Shown: in pieces, positions 45,556 to 57,627 of the stretch
Layout: each line of letters starts with the position of its first letter
Position numbering within the stretch: the stretch's first letter is position 1
NCBI RefSeq assembly: GCF_019097595.1
Contig: NC_080732.1
Location: 3,967,354 to 4,031,353 of the forward strand
Source of the DNA: Hemibagrus wyckioides
Lineage: Eukaryota; Chordata; Actinopteri; Siluriformes; Bagridae
Length of the DNA stretch: 64,000 nucleotides
Direction of reading: 5' to 3'
Made by a program: the position numbers and the translations under genes
The notes under the pieces: generated by a model
Seen by the model: only the letters and a program-made list of their open reading frames with translations
Database searches by the model: none
Told to the model about the DNA's origin: nothing

Positions 45556-48155
45556 GTCGAAGCTTTCTGCTATAGGAAAAAAATCGGAAAAACGTACAGA
45601 AAGACATGCGGCGCTTCAAAAAACGTTCGAGGAAATATTCTCACAGCCCATCGATCCGGACTGACGTGTTTAACTCCGCACCGTGTTTAAAGTAATACGT
45701 CTAACTGGAACACTGTCATTGTCAAAATAGATCAAATAAGGCAGAGCCATGTACCCTGCGTTCATGTCGTCCAAGAGGTGACTGTAATCATACGCGTTCG
45801 GTGCTAATTAGAGCAGTAATTAGAGAGGTTCTGACAGGTCCCGGTGACAGATGCGCTTGTTTCAGGAGAGAATGGAGGTGTGCTAGAGCGCCACTCGCCG
45901 TCGCAGCGGGGGTCTGGACGTGGCTCTACCATTACTGTCAGCGCAGAGAACGGCGAGAAGAACACACCTACACAGCACCTTAATCACACCCGTGCAAACC
46001 CTGCGCTATTGTTCTCTCTCTCTCTCACAACACAAGAGCTAGATACAGCTTATTGTACCGAGAGATTAAAAATACACGCAGGTGGATTTGGGCGAACGGC
46101 GTCGATCCGAAGGCCGACCGAGCGAAAAATGAATGCAAATCTGAAAGCTGGAGATTTCTAGCAAAGTGTTTCAGTTGCATCAGGTTGTGTGTGTGTGTGT
46201 GTTTTATTTGCTATTAGTCTGAGTTAATTGTGTTAGTGAGCTATGAGAAGCAGAGGGACCTACTGTATGTGGGTGGAAGTGACACTTTGGCATTTTTTAA
46301 AATGTATTTATTTATTTTTATTGTTGCTGTTGTTGTTGTTGCTTTTTTTTTTTTTTTTTTTTTTACAAATTGCACCAAAATAGCGTGCACAATTCAGCTC
46401 GTCAATTAAAAGAGCATGCCCACTCATCACCATGCGCTAAATATGTCATGCTAATCACCAGTCTGTGAATACACACTCCCCCCTGCCTCTCTCTCTCTCT
46501 CTCTCACTGTCTCTGCTTTCTCTCCAGGATGACTGACGCTCTCTTCTGTCACGCTTTCTTTTTCGCCTCTAAAGTCTGAAGAATGCCTTCACTCACAGTC
46601 ATTTCCATAACTTTCTGCTTAGAGCTTCTGATAAAATCCTTAAAGCAAAGCAAGACCTGGACCAGACATAGATGCATGGGTGTTTTTTAATTTTTTTATT
46701 TTAATACAACAAAGACAGCACCCTTATGTGTAAATGTATACACACCCTCTTAGACTTTTACTTGAAATTCCCTCGGCTCTGGTTTAATCAAATGCAGGGC
46801 AGCATTCCTTTGTTCCGAACAGTCTAATTCTGATTGGAGCATCTCGGCTCCATCTCGCCATTGGATGATGGAAGACCAATAGCGCACTGCAGCCGGTTTT
46901 GGTTGCTACATCTCTTTTGCACAGATCTGAAAGACTTTGTTGTGCTGTGATATTGTTCATGAATTAACCTTGTCCTCTTTGTGCTCCTGGTGATGAGAGA
47001 CTTGCAGGGCTTGAGAAGTTGGACATGGGTGGTCTGGACTGGTCTGGTCTGGTTATTTGCATAGGTTACAGACAGAGCTGCAGAAATCTCCACCCCCACC
47101 TTTTCCAGTCGTCTCTCAAAGCTTCAGTCACGTCTGCCTGTTGCACTGCTATTCCTGAGAAGAAAAAATGTATCTGTAGCCAGGCCTATTTAACAGGAGG
47201 TTATACAAGCTTGTAACCCGACTGATCTATATATGTGGGGCGACATAACAGTATGTAAGTACAGCCTGACTCATGTCCTCAGCGGTTCGAGTGTGGCACA
47301 TTTCTCCAGCTCGAGCTCTGGACATAATAGGATGTTACATGAGTCTGGAGTCTCGTTGACCTACATGGGGAAATGCTGTTAACGCAACGACACAATCAAT
47401 ACATCTGAATCTACATGAGCCGTGTCCCCGGTCCCCGGTCCACGGTCCTCACTCGCCACTTTACAGCACATTTCTCGAGTTTGAGCTCATGCTCCCTCTC
47501 AGTAGAATTCGGAGAAGGTTATTCCATGTTTCTGTTTCCAACCTGCCAGCTGTGTATCTGGGCAACTTTTGGATAGTTTCCCAGCAACCTAAATTTACCA
47601 AGGATTACTGGCCTTGACCAGAAGAAGCCCTGGAAAAAAAAATACAAGCAAAATACTTGTGTAAATATCCTTTTGGTCATGTTTTTGTAGAAAATTGTCT
47701 AAAAAAGGAAATAAACATAGCTCTTTACGCTAGAACTCATTTATTTTCATTTGTTACTTCACTGATATTACAAAGCGTTATGGTTTTTTCCCCAGCCTGT
47801 AGGGGTCAGAGGGTATCCCAGGGGTACAGTGATTCCCCCTCGAATCTCTGGCACGGTGCCAGCTGAATCGTCCCCAGTTAAAGGAGAAAGCACCCCCCCC
47901 CACCGTTGACGCCGCGAGAGTTGAACTAGATGACACTCTCACAGACGCTCCCTGTTTTAAAGCAGCACTTCAGTTGCCTGGGGACGGACAGATAATGGCT
48001 TGTTTAGGCTCCTGTTTGTTTCTGAGGCAATTACCAGCCCGTTGTCTTCCTCGTCGCTCCTGATGAGCTCGGCTGCCGCCGATGCCGGGGTCGGATTTGT
48101 CCTTTTGATTCAAATTTGATGGGTCTATAATGCCCTGGTACAGTTTTAACTACTG

Positions 48156-48160
<5 letters not shown>
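45556..48160. other. Long unique interval, no supported gene
   Basis: Short runs only: (CT)n at 46013-46026, (GT)n at 46188-46202, a T20 stretch near 46346-46365 and (CT)n at 46491-46506. The CT tract at 46491-46533 ends TTTCTCTCCAG, an acceptor look-alike. No recognisable protein occurs. 47990-48150 is balanced, repeat-free sequence that could be regulatory. Confidence 0.35.

Positions 48161-48201
<41 letters not shown>
48161..48201. repeat. (CT)n-(GT)n microsatellite
   Basis: A CT run of about 14 units is followed by about six GT units. Confidence 0.94.
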
Positions 48202-48645
48202 CCTCTTGTAGTACAGGAATTAGAGAATGAAAACATTCACTCGCTCCCCTGATAAGATCTCTAATTTGTCGACAGAGGCAACGATAGCATCTAAAATGCC
48301 CAGATTTGAGAGATCAGGGCTGAAAGATGTTTTTCACTAGCTATAGCGTCTATCCCAAAAAAAAAAAACTTTCAGGTCAAATGCAAATAATGTGGAATTG
48401 ATAACGATTAAACTCCATGGAAAAAGAGGGAGATGATGTCGATGAAGAAAAGCTGAGCTTTGTTGTATTCCTTCATTTCGTACTCAGATACTACGATTCA
48501 GGAGGAAATGTTTATTGTGTGGATCTAATTGAGCTTGACAGATAGACTTCCTCTAGATGTTCCTAGTTCCTCATCTAAAGCTTCTCAGGGTGGGATTGAT
48601 TTACTACTTCCTCCTCTTTGCAAATAAGTGCAGACCAGGTGGAAG

Positions 48646-48649
<4 letters not shown>
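48202..48649. other. Unique sequence, no gene recognised
   Basis: Unique sequence with an A-run at 48357-48368. 48220-48330 is repeat-free and may be regulatory. No gene is recognised. Confidence 0.35.
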
Positions 48650-48679
<30 letters not shown>

Positions 48680-48733
48680 CCCCCTCTCCTGCTCTGTCCC
48701 CCACTCTCTCTCTATCTCTCCCCCCCCTCTCTG
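48650..48733. repeat. (CT)n and C-rich tract
   Basis: A CT run (48650-48677) is followed by mixed C/T sequence with C5-C7 runs to 48733. The + strand is almost wholly pyrimidine. Confidence 0.9.
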
Positions 48734-50504
48734 TCCATGCTCCTTAGAGAGGCTTCAGTTACATCCCTCCTGTGATTGGAGTATCTGTGTAGCACTCCTG
48801 AAGTTGGTTATACTTTAGACTAAAGTTTACAGATTGAACACAGACCACGTTTTCCTCCAAAAAAAATGTGGAGCAGGTTCTAACAAGATGCAAGATGAAT
48901 AATCATCACTTAAGGATTGGAAAAGAACTGACTTTTTGATCCTTGAGGGTTTAATCAGGCCTTGGCTCAGCTGCTCTGCTCCCTGACAGTTTGTTTAAAG
49001 ATTCTAGCTTCAGGGAAATTTCATAGGAAAGCACTTAAAAGCTTATTCAGACTCCAAACATTGTTGTCTTGTCCTTGTGTATTTTCGCAAACGGCATCAC
49101 CGAGTACGTCCAGAACGGTCCAGGAGAAGCACTGGAGCACTTAAAGGTTAATATTAGCATGATGTGCCTGTATTGTGTGACACTGTAACTAAACCTTCTC
49201 AGGAGTGCAGAGCGTGACTCTCGAGAGTGCCTGGTTTCTGCTAGGTTTGCGTAGACAGCGCAGCCATGTTCTTAATGAACCACACACAAAGACTTTGGCC
49301 AGAAGGAGATGTTCTACATCTGGCTGAAACCCGTAACATCCACTCTCTTTCATCCCCCCCATCCGTTCGGTCTCTCTGCGGGTTAACGTTTCACAGCGCC
49401 GAGCAAAAGGATGGCCCGCGCTTTTGTTCCTCAGTTCCTTTTAACACCTGATAAGATCTCCAGTTTAAAACCTTGTTTGATGGAGTGCTTGGAGCTTTTT
49501 TAGTGTTCTCAAAGAACGGCTGTCGTGCTTCCTCGTTTACGACTCCATTACGCTCCTCAGCCTTTCGGAAACAGATTTTCCTCAGCAGTGGTTTCATTTT
49601 ATCGTGGCTCATCGACTAAAAATGTTTATCAGAGTTGAATATCTGTATTGATTTATATTCTTTTTATCTGATTATTTGCTAATTTGTTCCTTCTTCCTGC
49701 TGGTGTTCACGGCAGCAGACCACAGGCCTAGCGCTGAGATGGTTTTTTTTTTTTTTAACTTGCTAGCGCTCTGCTGTGTTGTGTATATCTGTAGTACTCT
49801 AATGGTTTACTCCTGAAATATGCAGGAAATAATTACTAGCGTTTTGTTGAATGTGAGGAAGCGACCTTTCTGCTGACCTGCTGGTTTGGATCAGAGACAG
49901 GAAACAGCTACAGTAGTGAAGGAAGAAAGCGAGGGGTCATATATATTTAAATAGAGACAGTGAGAGAGGGTGGGCGGATTTCAGATGAAATCTTTCGCAG
50001 AGAAACTAAAGTTGTGTTCGAGGTGAAACTGCAGCTGGTAGTTCCTCACTCACAACCAGTAAAAGCCACTAAAAACACTAAAAACTCTGCTGCTTGGGGA
50101 GGTCTTCTCAACTACCACTTCCTTCCTCATTTATAGTGACATTAAAGCAGCATGGACGTTCTTTTTTAGTTTAATGCAGTTTTGGCTTTAGGTGAGTTAA
50201 TATACAGACACTACTTGGTGAACGTTGACCATTCTAATCTCTGTGTTAAGATCAACATTAGAGTCATTGCTAAGCCTAGCTTGTTTAGCTGGTTGCTAAA
50301 TTACTCACTGTTTCGGGTTTCGTTCCTGTGCTGCAGTTTCAGTCGCATGTTTTGAAGTTATATGATTGTAGGGCAGAACCAGTAGACACTCAGGTCTGTA
50401 ACTGTAAAACAAGTGTGCTTGATGGTTTTATGTTGTAATGTTTTCATGGACATTTTTTCCACTTTGTCCCAACTTGGGAACTTGCAAATGGACACTTATA
50501 AGCT
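48734..50504. other. Unique sequence, no gene recognised
   Basis: Unique sequence with a T15 run at 49743-49757. No recognisable gene. Confidence 0.4.
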
Positions 50505-50692
50505 GTGGTACCTTAGTGGTTAATGTGTTAGCCTACTGATTGGAAGGTTGTCGGTTCAAATCCCAGGTCTATCAAGCTGTCACTGCAGGGCCCCTGAGCA
50601 AGGCCCTTAATACTCAGTTGTATAAAATGAGATAAAATTGTAAGTTGCCCTGGATAAGGGCATCTGCCAAATGATGTAAATGTAAAAGACCC
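50505..50692 (+). mobile_element. tRNA-derived SINE with L2-like tail, full length
   Basis: CTTAGTGGTTAATGTGTTAG (head), TCGGTTCAAATCCCAGG (B box), GGGCCCCTGAGCAAGGCCC (core), CCCTGGATAAGGGCATC and TGCCAAATGATG (tail) occur in order. Same family as 39745-39932. Confidence 0.9.
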
Positions 50693-50904
50693 CATAAATG
50701 CAGCGAAAAAGCCTTGTATACAATGTTTACCAGTTTCTTTGGCTTTTCCTGCCCCTGCCTGTGATATTTTCTAATAAACTGACCTGACCAGCATGAATTA
50801 TTCACTGAAAATGAATGAATGAATGTATTGTGCAGGACCATGATCATTCCAGTAGCCTCTTAGGTTAGTGAACATTACGATCTTGCATTCAAAATGTATT
50901 AACC

Positions 50905-51085
50905 ACCTAGTCTGATCTCATCTATCAATCATCCAACTACCTGCAGCAGGTGAAGGTGAAGGCCAACACGTGCTTCCCAGGAGACATGAAACCAACCAAA
51001 CGCATCTTTTTTAAACCCACATCGATCTGCTATTTTCTACATACACAAGCTCACAGACGCCTGTGATTGGTTAGTGTTGCTATAA
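50905..51085 (-). mobile_element. Diverged SINE body, antisense
   Basis: CATACACAAGCTCACAGACG and TTAGTGTTGCTATAAC align with 32707-32760, and upstream GCATCTTTTTTAAACC belongs to the same remembered family. The tRNA-like head seen at 32850 is missing here. Confidence 0.5.
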
Positions 51086-51681
51086 CAGAGTATGTCATAC
51101 CTCACCCGACCAACTTCATTTGTTTGTCACGTGGAGAATAAACACTGCTCATTTTGTTGGATCCCAGTCTCGAAGCACATTTCTACTTCTACTAATAATT
51201 TTGAGGAGAAATGCTCCTGCTCTTCTCCCCCACTCGGGCGTGATGGCAGGCTGCTGCTCATAATCCGAACTTCGGCTCAGTCCAGACTCAGCATTTTTTA
51301 TGATATATTTCTAAAGGAATTAAGCTGCTATTATCATGTTTTGCTCGGGAGGGCTAGTTTAAAACGAGATCTCTCAGTGACATAGTAATGACTTCTTCTC
51401 TGAGTGAACTGCTAATTGTCAACTTGACCCATGATATTTTATAGTTCCGGCAAATTCACTAAAAATCCTCATAATATCCACCGACTGTCATGCGCCTGCG
51501 AGTGGGATTAAGTGATAAGAGAAAACACATTTAAACACATTTGATTTCTGGCTCAGCTGAAATGCAGACTTAGGGCTGTGTATTTCACTGGTAAAAAACC
51601 TCTTACTTACCAAATTACTCACAGTGCACAAAAGACCAGAGGCAAAGCTGTATTTCACATCCTCAATTCTGCTACAATTCT
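51086..51681. other. Unique sequence, no gene recognised
   Basis: One open frame of 97 codons (51092-51385) has no recognisable domain. Confidence 0.4.
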
Positions 51682-51726
51682 CCCACCACCACCACCACCA
51701 CCACCACCACCACCACCACCACCACC
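51682..51726. repeat. (CCA)15 microsatellite
   Basis: A pure trinucleotide run of about 15 CCA/ACC units. It is the only trinucleotide array of this composition in the window. Confidence 0.96.
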
Positions 51727-52520
51727 GCTCTGTCTAATGTCCAAATGAGAGACACACGCTCGCATTCAAAGGCCCTGATCAAAGCTCAGGGGAAAGATCA
51801 AAGTCCAGCTCATATCTCATCTGACAGGAGAGCATAACTGTCTTAAATGGCCCCATGCTCTCGAGAAACCGACGCGAGACCTGAGCCTGATTTCTGCTAC
51901 CTCCAGCGGCCTCTTTCAAGCCTGCTGGCAGCTTCGTCTCAAACCTCTGCACCTGAAGAAGTCTCACCTTTGGCCAGTGTTGCTGGAAAAGCCTCTGTGT
52001 TTCTACTGCATGTTTAATGACCCGCGCTATCGAGAGCTTTTCTTTTGCATCATTTAGCTTGACACTCTGGATGATGTCCTTATCCTGATTTGCGTTCCCT
52101 CTTGTGGAAGATACTTGCGAAGAAGTGCACATTTTCTTTTTTTGAAGTATCTTTATTATCTTTCACATATCAGTGTTAACTTTTATGTTAGTGGTCTTTG
52201 AAAAAATTCCCCTATAGCTCCTTACAGCTTGGTGACTGAGTAACTTATAAGTTCGTTGAAGCGTAACTAAGTACTTATACTAAATTTGGTTATGATTCTG
52301 GCTCCGGTACCATGAGCAGATCTCATAATGCAGACCACTGACTGATCAAACACTCAGACTGTATCAACCTGATGCTTCTAACTAGAATTCATCGTCATCC
52401 ACAGCAACACTGACCAGGAAAAAAAATGACTAGAGTCATAAACTGAATGAATAAATTTAACAATTTTCAGTTTTTGTCATCGATCTTTAGCTTGTTTTTA
52501 AGCTTTGATCCATATATATA
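51727..52520. other. Unique sequence with one uncertain open frame
   Basis: The minus strand is open for 117 codons (52132-51779). The product would be hydrophilic and lacks a recognisable domain. No opposing long frame competes with it, so a remnant of a gene or transposon is possible, but I see no proof. Confidence 0.3.
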
Positions 52521-53077
52521 TACAGTAAAACCTCGGCATACGGATTTCATTTGTTTTGAAGGCGAGTTCTTAAGGCAAAAATCTGTATTGCGATGTCGAT
52601 TTTCCCATAAGAAATAATGTAAATGCAGATAATCCGTTCCAGCCACCCAAAAATATGACCAATATTCCCAATACGAAGCGTATGGAAACTGCTTACAAAG
52701 AACTGACCCAAGCCAAGCATTCCATGTCAAGGGTCCTCACAGGAAGTCATGCCACCAAGCTTGGGCTAAAAATAGAACAGACCGCCCACACCACCAATCT
52801 GTCAACAAAAAAATGGGCGAGAAATCACCTAGCTTTTGAACGCATGCCGAAGACAACGTTGGGTTAATGTGGGTGGACTCTTTTGAAATAGCTTTCCCTG
52901 ACTGAAAAAAATAAAATAAAATGCGTAAACTCGCTTCACTTGGCTTTGCTAAGCTTTCCACTGACGCAAACAAGTTTTGAACGGTTCGCGGACGTACGCA
53001 TGACTTAGCCGACGTTAGGTTCAGTTCGTTCATATGCTTCGTACAGGAGGGCATCCTTATGCCAACGTTCCACTGTA
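52521..53077. mobile_element. Tigger/pogo-like non-autonomous element, copy 1
   Basis: The left end, TA then CAGTAAAACCTCGGCATACG (52523), and the right end CTTATGCCAACGTTCCACTG then TA (53075) are imperfect terminal inverted repeats bounded by TA. TA target duplication and CAGT..CCTC termini are typical of the pogo/Tigger branch. The inner motif TCCCATAAGAAATAATGTAA and AATCCGTTCC are typical of such elements. About 557 bp, no transposase domain seen. Confidence 0.78.
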
Positions 53078-55164
53078 TTTAGGATTTAGGGTATACTATA
53101 AACTCGATTTGGAAATTTGAGATCCGGATACAGAAGAGTGATGATTCAGAGGATGCTTCCATGCAGACTGGTGACACAAAAATGCATCAGTTAACTGAAG
53201 TAACAGACAGTTCCCTTAAAACTGGTACAGGATTAGGATTAACTCTCAAATGTACGGGAAAAAACACAAACTGTTAGCTTAGAAAGCCGTGTTAATTGTT
53301 TCACACCTCTGACAATCAGACGTTACATCTTGTATGTTGTCATCTATCTAATGCTAACTAGACAGGGGCAGAGCAGGCACAGTCAGTGTGGTGTATCTTC
53401 TCAAATGGAAGAAGAGTGAGTCTAATAGAATTAGGGTTAGCCCAGCAAAAAAAAAAAAAAAATGAAATTAGAGGGAACATTGGCCACTCCACCACAACCA
53501 CAACTGTCTTAACAGGTAACGTTATGTGAAGGGAACCAGACAAGTCCTCGATATGGATATGAATAATTCAGGATTCTGATTTTTTCGTGTTGCCTAGTGA
53601 GAATGTTATTATATCCAGCAGGTTGATTATTATCCAAGTGCATCCACTTATTTCTTTCTGGAACAGCTATAGCGCCGTATTTGTTTCTTAATCATAATTA
53701 CATTCAGTTGTCTGAGGTTCTAGTGGCCTCCCACCGCAGGACGCACGAGAAGTATTACCGGGATTTATGTTAGGATCAGGATATACAGTGTAAACCATGC
53801 GGTTCATGCTGAGCAAATGTTCCATTAGATACAACACAGCCTTATTAGTTTGAAGTTGAATAATCAAAACAGAACCATGTATCCTCTCCAGCTGTTTCTG
53901 GACCTCTGCGTGCTGGTGGATTGTGGTGGTTGCGGTGGAGATTTTCTGCAAGTTGCATGGGGAAAGCTTTGGAAGCACTCCTGCACTGCGTAGCCTCTTT
54001 ATCCTCATCAGTGTTGTGTAAAGAAAGGGAGGTTAATCCCATGAGGCTCACAAATCCTTGTCAGGGGCCTGCTCTCTCCAGAACACAGGGTACTACGTCT
54101 CAGGGGTTGACGCCAAGTACAGCTGTGGCAGAGTGCCAGGCCTGCTCTGGTTGCAGGTTAGGACGATGGTTCACTGGAAACAAAGCAAGGGTTTGTCTCG
54201 AGCACAGGGTGTCCTTGTGACGACACGGCTATATACCACTTAATGCCCTCCCCTTGCTCGAGAGTGCTGTTTGAATACATGCATCAGAGATATAAATATA
54301 GAGATGTCATTGACAAGAGCATGTTATACAGCGTCTGGCTCTGGGCCTGTTGAGAAGGCATTTTGATATGGACACCGGACCCCAGTGTCCTGACTTCAAC
54401 CCTCAACTGCATTCATTTGGCTCAGAAACACAGAGTGCACAAAAGGGCTAATGGTAAAGTTGTAGAAAAAAATCAGTCCAAAGCCACTCGTTCAATGCCT
54501 TCAGGCTGGCTCCGATCATCAGACAGCTCTATTCCTAAATTACAGCACGGGAAGGAAGTGTTATTTTAGGTGATCTTTTTACTGCCTCGGTCATTTATTA
54601 AATAAACAAACACGGCTAGCATGTCTCACTCCAGAAATATTCCACACACATACGTGGTAATGTGCTGTGACTCCTGCTGCAGTCTGCAATGTGAAACAGT
54701 GCAAAACCGCCCTGCTTCCTGGCTTCATATCAGCACACCTCTCTGTGAATGAGCAGGTGAAAGCCTGAAATGGAGAACAGAGGTCTTAATACCTCAAACA
54801 GGTCAAGTGAGCCTACACCCTGACATCCGATCTCTTTCAGCTCTTTGCACTCCAGAGCTGATGATGAAATCGTGCACTCTTTCAGGAGAATTGTAAGTCT
54901 GATAACAAAGCAGTCACTTACAGTTTACACACTGGTCTTTTGTGTCAGAAAACATTTTTGATTAATGAGTTATTTTCTTGCCAGCACTGTGTAAAACCCA
55001 AACTTGATTCTTGGTCCAGTCCAATGGCTTGTGTGATCCTATAATTCATCTCATCCTTGTTACATATAACCTCTGATTAGCTTTTATTATTATTATTATC
55101 ACCACACAAACATTATAGCACATAGGACTTCTTTTCTTCATATATCCCAAATGAGGAAATTGGG
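53078..55164. other. Unique sequence, no gene recognised
   Basis: An A16 run lies at 53447-53462. Open frames of 106, 99 and 68 codons around 53688-54243 overlap on opposite strands and have no recognisable domain. The rest is unique. Confidence 0.4.
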
Positions 55165-55322
55165 GTCAGAGCGTAGGGTAGCTATGATGCAACAGCCCTA
55201 GAGCAGAGAGGGTTAAGAGCCTTGCTCAATTGCCCAACAGTAACAGCTTGGCAGTGCTGCGGCTTGAATACCGATCTTCCAATCAACAACCCAGAACCTT
55301 GACCGCTTGAGCTACCACTACA
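55165..55322 (-). mobile_element. tRNA-derived SINE, antisense
   Basis: GGGTTAAGAGCCTTGCTC and TTGCCCAACAGTAACAGC (core), CGGCTTGAATACCGATC (B-box region, reversed) and GACCGCTTGAGCTACC (head) give the family layout on the minus strand. The L2-like tail is not recognisable. Confidence 0.75.
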
Positions 55323-56136
55323 CTTAATGAATAAGCAAATGTTAAACCAAGAAAAATAAAGCTTGGAAGGATTTAGACATTGGACATTGATATTGTGAGT
55401 ACAGTTAAAAAAGTCTCACATGAGGGGATAAGATATTGGACAGGGTTGTGAGTTCAAATCACAGGAAAACGCAGGCCCATAAACGACAACACCATGGCTA
55501 CACACCTAGAAGAGACTTGCTCACGTGATCATAATGAGAGAGGAGTGAAGTGATGCAAAGCACAACCTGAATGTGTGGATTAAAATTTGCAAATATCACA
55601 CTAACGATTACTTCTGACTAGAAATGAATGCCGTAATCTATTAGTTAGTTGTTTTAGATCGGCAGTCGATACTCCTCGCCAAAATAAACCTTTTGTGTAC
55701 GGCATTGCTGTGCCGTCGGTGTTATTTCCTACTCCCGACTATTTCCTCTCATGCAATATATATTTTATCTCATCATCCTCCATCATTTACATATCGCCAC
55801 TTCGCACCTGCCTTGATATTCAAATGAGTCATAAATCTTCAGCTGGTGTAAATGTTTGGCAGAAGCCACTCACATAGCTGAAGGAAATGAAAACCACCTT
55901 CAGGGTTCTGACACCTTTCTGTAGCATCAAAACTCCAGCAAATATAGCGGGGAATCATTCCATTCAGAGACTTTAGGTCTGATTATTAGCATTTTTATTA
56001 ATCCGGAATCGCTCGCTTAGACGGGAATTTGCCTGGCGACGTTTTTTCCGGAGGATTTTTCAGCGCAGAGCCCATAAATTTTTACGAAGAGGAGAGATGC
56101 TGTGGTGTGAGAATGAAGCGTTTGTCATCTGTCATT
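55323..56136. other. Unique sequence, no gene recognised
   Basis: Unique sequence with only short open frames. Confidence 0.4.
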
Positions 56137-56168
56137 CTTGTCTGTCTGTCTGTCTGTCTGTTCGTACA

Positions 56169-56205
<37 letters not shown>

Positions 56206-56462
56206 ATGTCTGTCTGTCTGTCTGTCTTTCTGTCTTTCTGTTTGTCTGTGTGTCTGTCTGTCTGTTTGTCTGTCTGCCTGTATGTCTGTCTGTCTGTCCG
56301 TCCGTTTCTATGTATGTATGTCTGTCCATCTGTCTGTCCGTCTGTCTGTATGTCCACCTGGCTGGCTGGCTGTCCGTCCATCCGTCTGTCTGTCTGTCTG
56401 TCTGTCCGTCTCTCCGTCTGTTTGTTTGTCTGTCCATCTGTCTGTCTGTATGTCCGTCTGTC
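56137..56462. repeat. Degenerate (CTGT)n array
   Basis: TCTG/CTGT units are scattered with TTTG, TATG, TCCG, TCCA and GGCTGGCTGGC variants over 326 bp, so this is an old array. Frames up to 161 codons in several directions (VCLSVCLS or TDRQTDRQ) are artefacts. Confidence 0.95.
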
Positions 56463-56530
56463 TGAATCTGTTTGAGTATGTGGCTTGCAAAAAAAACTGT
56501 ACTTATTATAGTGGCAGTTATTAGCAGAGA

Positions 56531-56561
<31 letters not shown>
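56531..56561. repeat. (CA)n microsatellite
   Basis: A CA run of about 15 units. Confidence 0.94.
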
Positions 56562-56565
<4 letters not shown>

Positions 56566-57089
56566 CATGCCTGCTGACCACACTTGAGCCCAAATTAGCA
56601 CATCTCATATCTACCATGAGGAAGAAAAACAGCTTACTCTTTTCCTATTTTATCTCCTCATCTCTGGCTACAGTTCTGCTGTATTTCCCACTCATTTCTC
56701 TCGTATTCTTCCCGGCCGTGTCCTAAGTCAGCGGTGAGAAAAACACAAGTCAGGGTTTTGGAAAAGCAAAAAAAAAAAAAAAAAGTTTTTTAGTGGGAGT
56801 GTGGAATTGAGTTAGCTTGGAGGATTTCCAGTTGAGGAAACATGGAGGCATGGCAAGGAGTCGATGAGACTGAAATAATGCACGCTAACTATATACGCTC
56901 ACGTAACATGATTAGGAAGATCTGAAGACCTGGATGTTCATGCTGTGCTGTTCTTTAGTCGGCCAGTCGTCTAGATGAACATGTAGATACAGGTCAAGAG
57001 TTTTAGTGTTCACATCATGCATCAGAATGAGCAAAAGTGGGATCTCTTAACCGGAGCATGGTTGCTGGTACCAGATAAGCTGGTTTAAG
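56562..57089. other. Unique sequence, no gene recognised
   Basis: An A17 run lies at 56769-56784. No gene is recognised. Confidence 0.4.
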
Positions 57090-57627
57090 TACAGTGGAAC
57101 CTTGGCATACGAACGCCCTCCCTTATGAATTTTCACCTGAAATTTTGCAAGAAATTTGCATCGGCATACGAAGCATTTACGGCATACCAATAAACCGAAA
57201 CGAACGCTGGCTAAGTTGCGCGTACGTCCGGGAGCCATTTAAAACTTGTTTGCATCAGTGGAAAGCCAAGTGAAGCGAGTTTACGAATTTTACAAAAAAA
57301 CATTTCAGTCAGCAAAAGCTGTTAAAGAGTCGACCCACGATACCTTCAGCATGCTAGGTGATTTTCCGGTTGTTGTTGTTTTTTGTTGACAGATTGGTGG
57401 CATGGGTGGTCTGTTCTATTTTTAGCCCAAGCTTGGTGGCACGACTTCCTGTGAGGACCCTTGACATGGAATGCTTGGCTTGGGTCAGTTCTTTGTAAGC
57501 AGTTTCCATACGCTTCGTATTGGGAATATTGGTCATATTTTTGGTTGGCTAGAACGGATTATCTGCATTTACATTATTTCTTTTGGTTTGCAAAGCAAAT
57601 TTTCACCTTAAGAACTCGCCTTAAGAA
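57090..57627. mobile_element. Tigger/pogo-like non-autonomous element, copy 2 (inverted)
   Basis: The left end TA then CAGTGGAACCTTGGCATACG (57092) matches the right end of copy 1 in reverse complement. The whole element is inverted relative to copy 1: CTTCCTGTGAGGACCC, ATACGCTTCGTATTGGG and GAACGGATTATCTGC all match copy 1 reversed. The far end stops near CCTTAAGAACATAG without its terminal repeat, so it is truncated. Confidence 0.8.

Noticed and set aside
51779..52132. 117-codon minus-strand frame as a gene
   Set aside because: No recognisable domain or gene context. Kept only as an uncertain note in the interval entry.
56029..56617. Several 120- to 161-codon frames on both strands
   Set aside because: They come from the degenerate CTGT array and appear in all frames.
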